Below are positions 63,052 through 64,000 of a stretch of DNA of 64,000 bases, piece after piece. The position numbers and the translations under genes were made by a program. How positions within the stretch are numbered: the first letter of the stretch is position 1; the number at the start of each line of letters is the position of its first letter. Origin of the DNA: Saururus chinensis (Eukaryota; Streptophyta; Magnoliopsida; Piperales; Saururaceae); NCBI GenBank assembly GCA_035235625.1, contig CP141141.1, positions 11,839,968 to 11,903,967 on the forward strand. The letters are read 5' to 3'. The notes under the pieces were generated by a model. The model worked only from the letters and a program-made list of their open reading frames with translations, was not told the origin of the DNA and did not search any database.

Positions 63052-63630
63052 ATGAAGTCTCACATAAATAAAAGCATTATGGGATCCATCCCAGAATACG
63101 CTATAGTTCAAGAACCTTTGAAAGTTATTGAAGCTCAATTGAAGAGTTTTGATAAATCCTTGGCCAGTACCTTAATGTCCAAGTTGTCATTCATGAGGCT
63201 AACAGATGACAAAGGGGTGAGAGAGCATATCATGCATATGTGTGATATTGCTAATCAATTGAATGACATGGAAATAAAGATTTTGAACGCCTTTTTAGTC
63301 CACTTTATTCTGAACTCCCTGTCTGCACAATATGGGTCATTTAAGATCTCTTACAACATACATAACACTCAACGGTCAATCAATGACCTTCTGAGTATGT
63401 ATGTACAGGAAGAGGGGAGACTTAAGCAAGAAAAGCTAGAAAGTGCTCGTCTAGTTTCTCATAAAGGGCATAATAAGGGAAATCCTAGTGCTCCAAATAA
63501 GAATGCTAGTAAAGGTGTGTCAATGAAGTGTACTGGCATCACCAACAAAACCAAATATTTTTTCTGCAAGAAGAAAGGACACATGAAAAAAGATTGCCCT
63601 AAATATCAGAAGTTGCTTGCCAAGAAATAA
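63052..63630 (+). pseudogene. copia gag (UBN2-type) with degenerate zinc knuckle
   Basis: The frame contains the gag helices (SLASTLMSKLSFMRL, then GVREHIMHMCDIANQLNDME, then ILNSLSAQYGSFKISYN) and near its end FFCKKKGHMKKDCPKYQ, a CCHC knuckle whose first Cys is Tyr. The N-terminal part usual for gag is missing or damaged upstream of 63052. It would form the virus-like particle. Confidence 0.8.
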
Positions 63631-63639
63631 GGTAATTTC

Positions 63640-63909
63640 ATGTCTTTAGTGTGTTATGAATCTAATTATATTGATTCTCATCATGATAACACATGGTGGA
63701 TTGATTCTGGTTCTATAATTCATGTTTCTACTGTTATGCACATGTTTCTCAGTTTAAGGAAACTAAATGATAGGGAGCACAACATCTATTCTGGAAATAA
63801 GATGTGTTCGAAGGTTAAAGGTGTGGGAACATATAGGTTTGTTCTTCATACAGGATACACCTTAGATTTAGAGAAAACTTTCTATATTCCAAGTTTTTCT
63901 AAGAACTAG
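63640..63909 (+). pseudogene. copia pol start: protease domain
   Basis: It reads TWWIDSGSIIHVS with the catalytic Asp-Ser-Gly of copia aspartic proteases, followed by VKGVGTYRFVLHTGYTLDL and YIPSFSKN. A stop follows; the next protease block (GFNFQFMNSSF) is in another frame from about 63918, so a frameshift has occurred. Confidence 0.8.
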
Positions 63910-64000
63910 TGCCTCATGGCTTTAATTTTCAATTTATGAATTCCTCATTTCTGATTATTAAATCTTCAATTACCATTGGTTCCAGTTCTTTGATAGATGG

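Larger units (their letters stand above)
60607..64000 (+). mobile_element. Ty1/copia retrotransposon, cut by the window edge
   Basis: It consists of a 5' LTR (60607-61004), a PBS, a roughly 2-kb leader with a minisatellite, gag (63052-63630) and the start of pol with the protease motif (63640 onward). Gag-protease order and motifs fit the copia superfamily. A lost zinc-finger Cys, in-frame stops after protease and a frameshift near 63910 show decay. Integrase, RT and RNase H would lie beyond the right edge. Confidence 0.8.

Overview
This is nuclear DNA of a flowering plant, species undetermined. Signs of this are GT-AG spliced genes, a pentatricopeptide-repeat (PPR) gene, a plant serine carboxypeptidase-like gene, a protodermal-factor-type exon, plant-mobile-domain (PMD) sequence inside a Mutator-like element, and stacked Ty3/gypsy and Ty1/copia retrotransposon remains. 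The DNA is AT-rich with long non-coding stretches. Nothing suggests bacterial or organellar DNA.

Only two genes look intact. One is a serine carboxypeptidase-like gene on the minus strand (27331-29528). Its eight exons were assembled by hand and join to exactly 505 codons, keeping the signal peptide, Ser/Asp/His triad and oxyanion motif. The other is an intronless PPR gene on the plus strand (54455-55867, 470 aa) that resembles Arabidopsis At1g07740. The remaining gene-like matter is fragments: one exon of a Ran GTPase (about 6.3 kb), a truncated F-box gene (7.1-7.7 kb), and a row of three same-strand exons from unrelated genes at 48.3-50.8 kb (an SR-rich first exon, the last exon of ribosomal protein L13a, and the C-terminal exon of a PDF1-like gene).

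Layout. 0-1.4 kb: minus-strand Mutator-like element (MULE) relic running off the left edge. 2.2-4.0 kb: decayed PIF/Harbinger transposase with its Myb/SANT-like partner. 8.7-12.05 kb: Ty3/gypsy element with LTR, PBS, gag, protease, RT and RNase H, cut off before integrase. 12.05-19.8 kb: MULE with about 0.7 kb inverted repeats, carrying a dead transposase and a multi-exon PMD gene. 21.9-26.8 kb: internally deleted gypsy element with very long LTRs. 27.3-29.5 kb: the carboxypeptidase gene. 30-35 kb: MITE-like hairpins, a copia RNase H relic and non-coding repeats. 35.5-45.9 kb: nested LTR cluster in which one solo LTR (37997-40090, perfect TAAAG duplication) sits inside a larger LTR, and a second solo LTR (40748-44386) splits the integrase of the same host element. 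45.9-47.1 kb: dead hAT transposase. 47.8-50.8 kb: exon-fragment cluster. 54.4-55.9 kb: PPR gene. 57.0 kb: complete Stowaway-like MITE. 60.6 kb to the right edge: Ty1/copia element with LTR, PBS, 24-bp minisatellite leader, gag and start of pol.

I found no sign of a new multi-gene biological system. The most informative points are the transposon nesting order, which can be read from target-site duplications and frame continuity, the three-gene exon cluster, and the duplicated block whose two copies each end in a long but different dinucleotide repeat.
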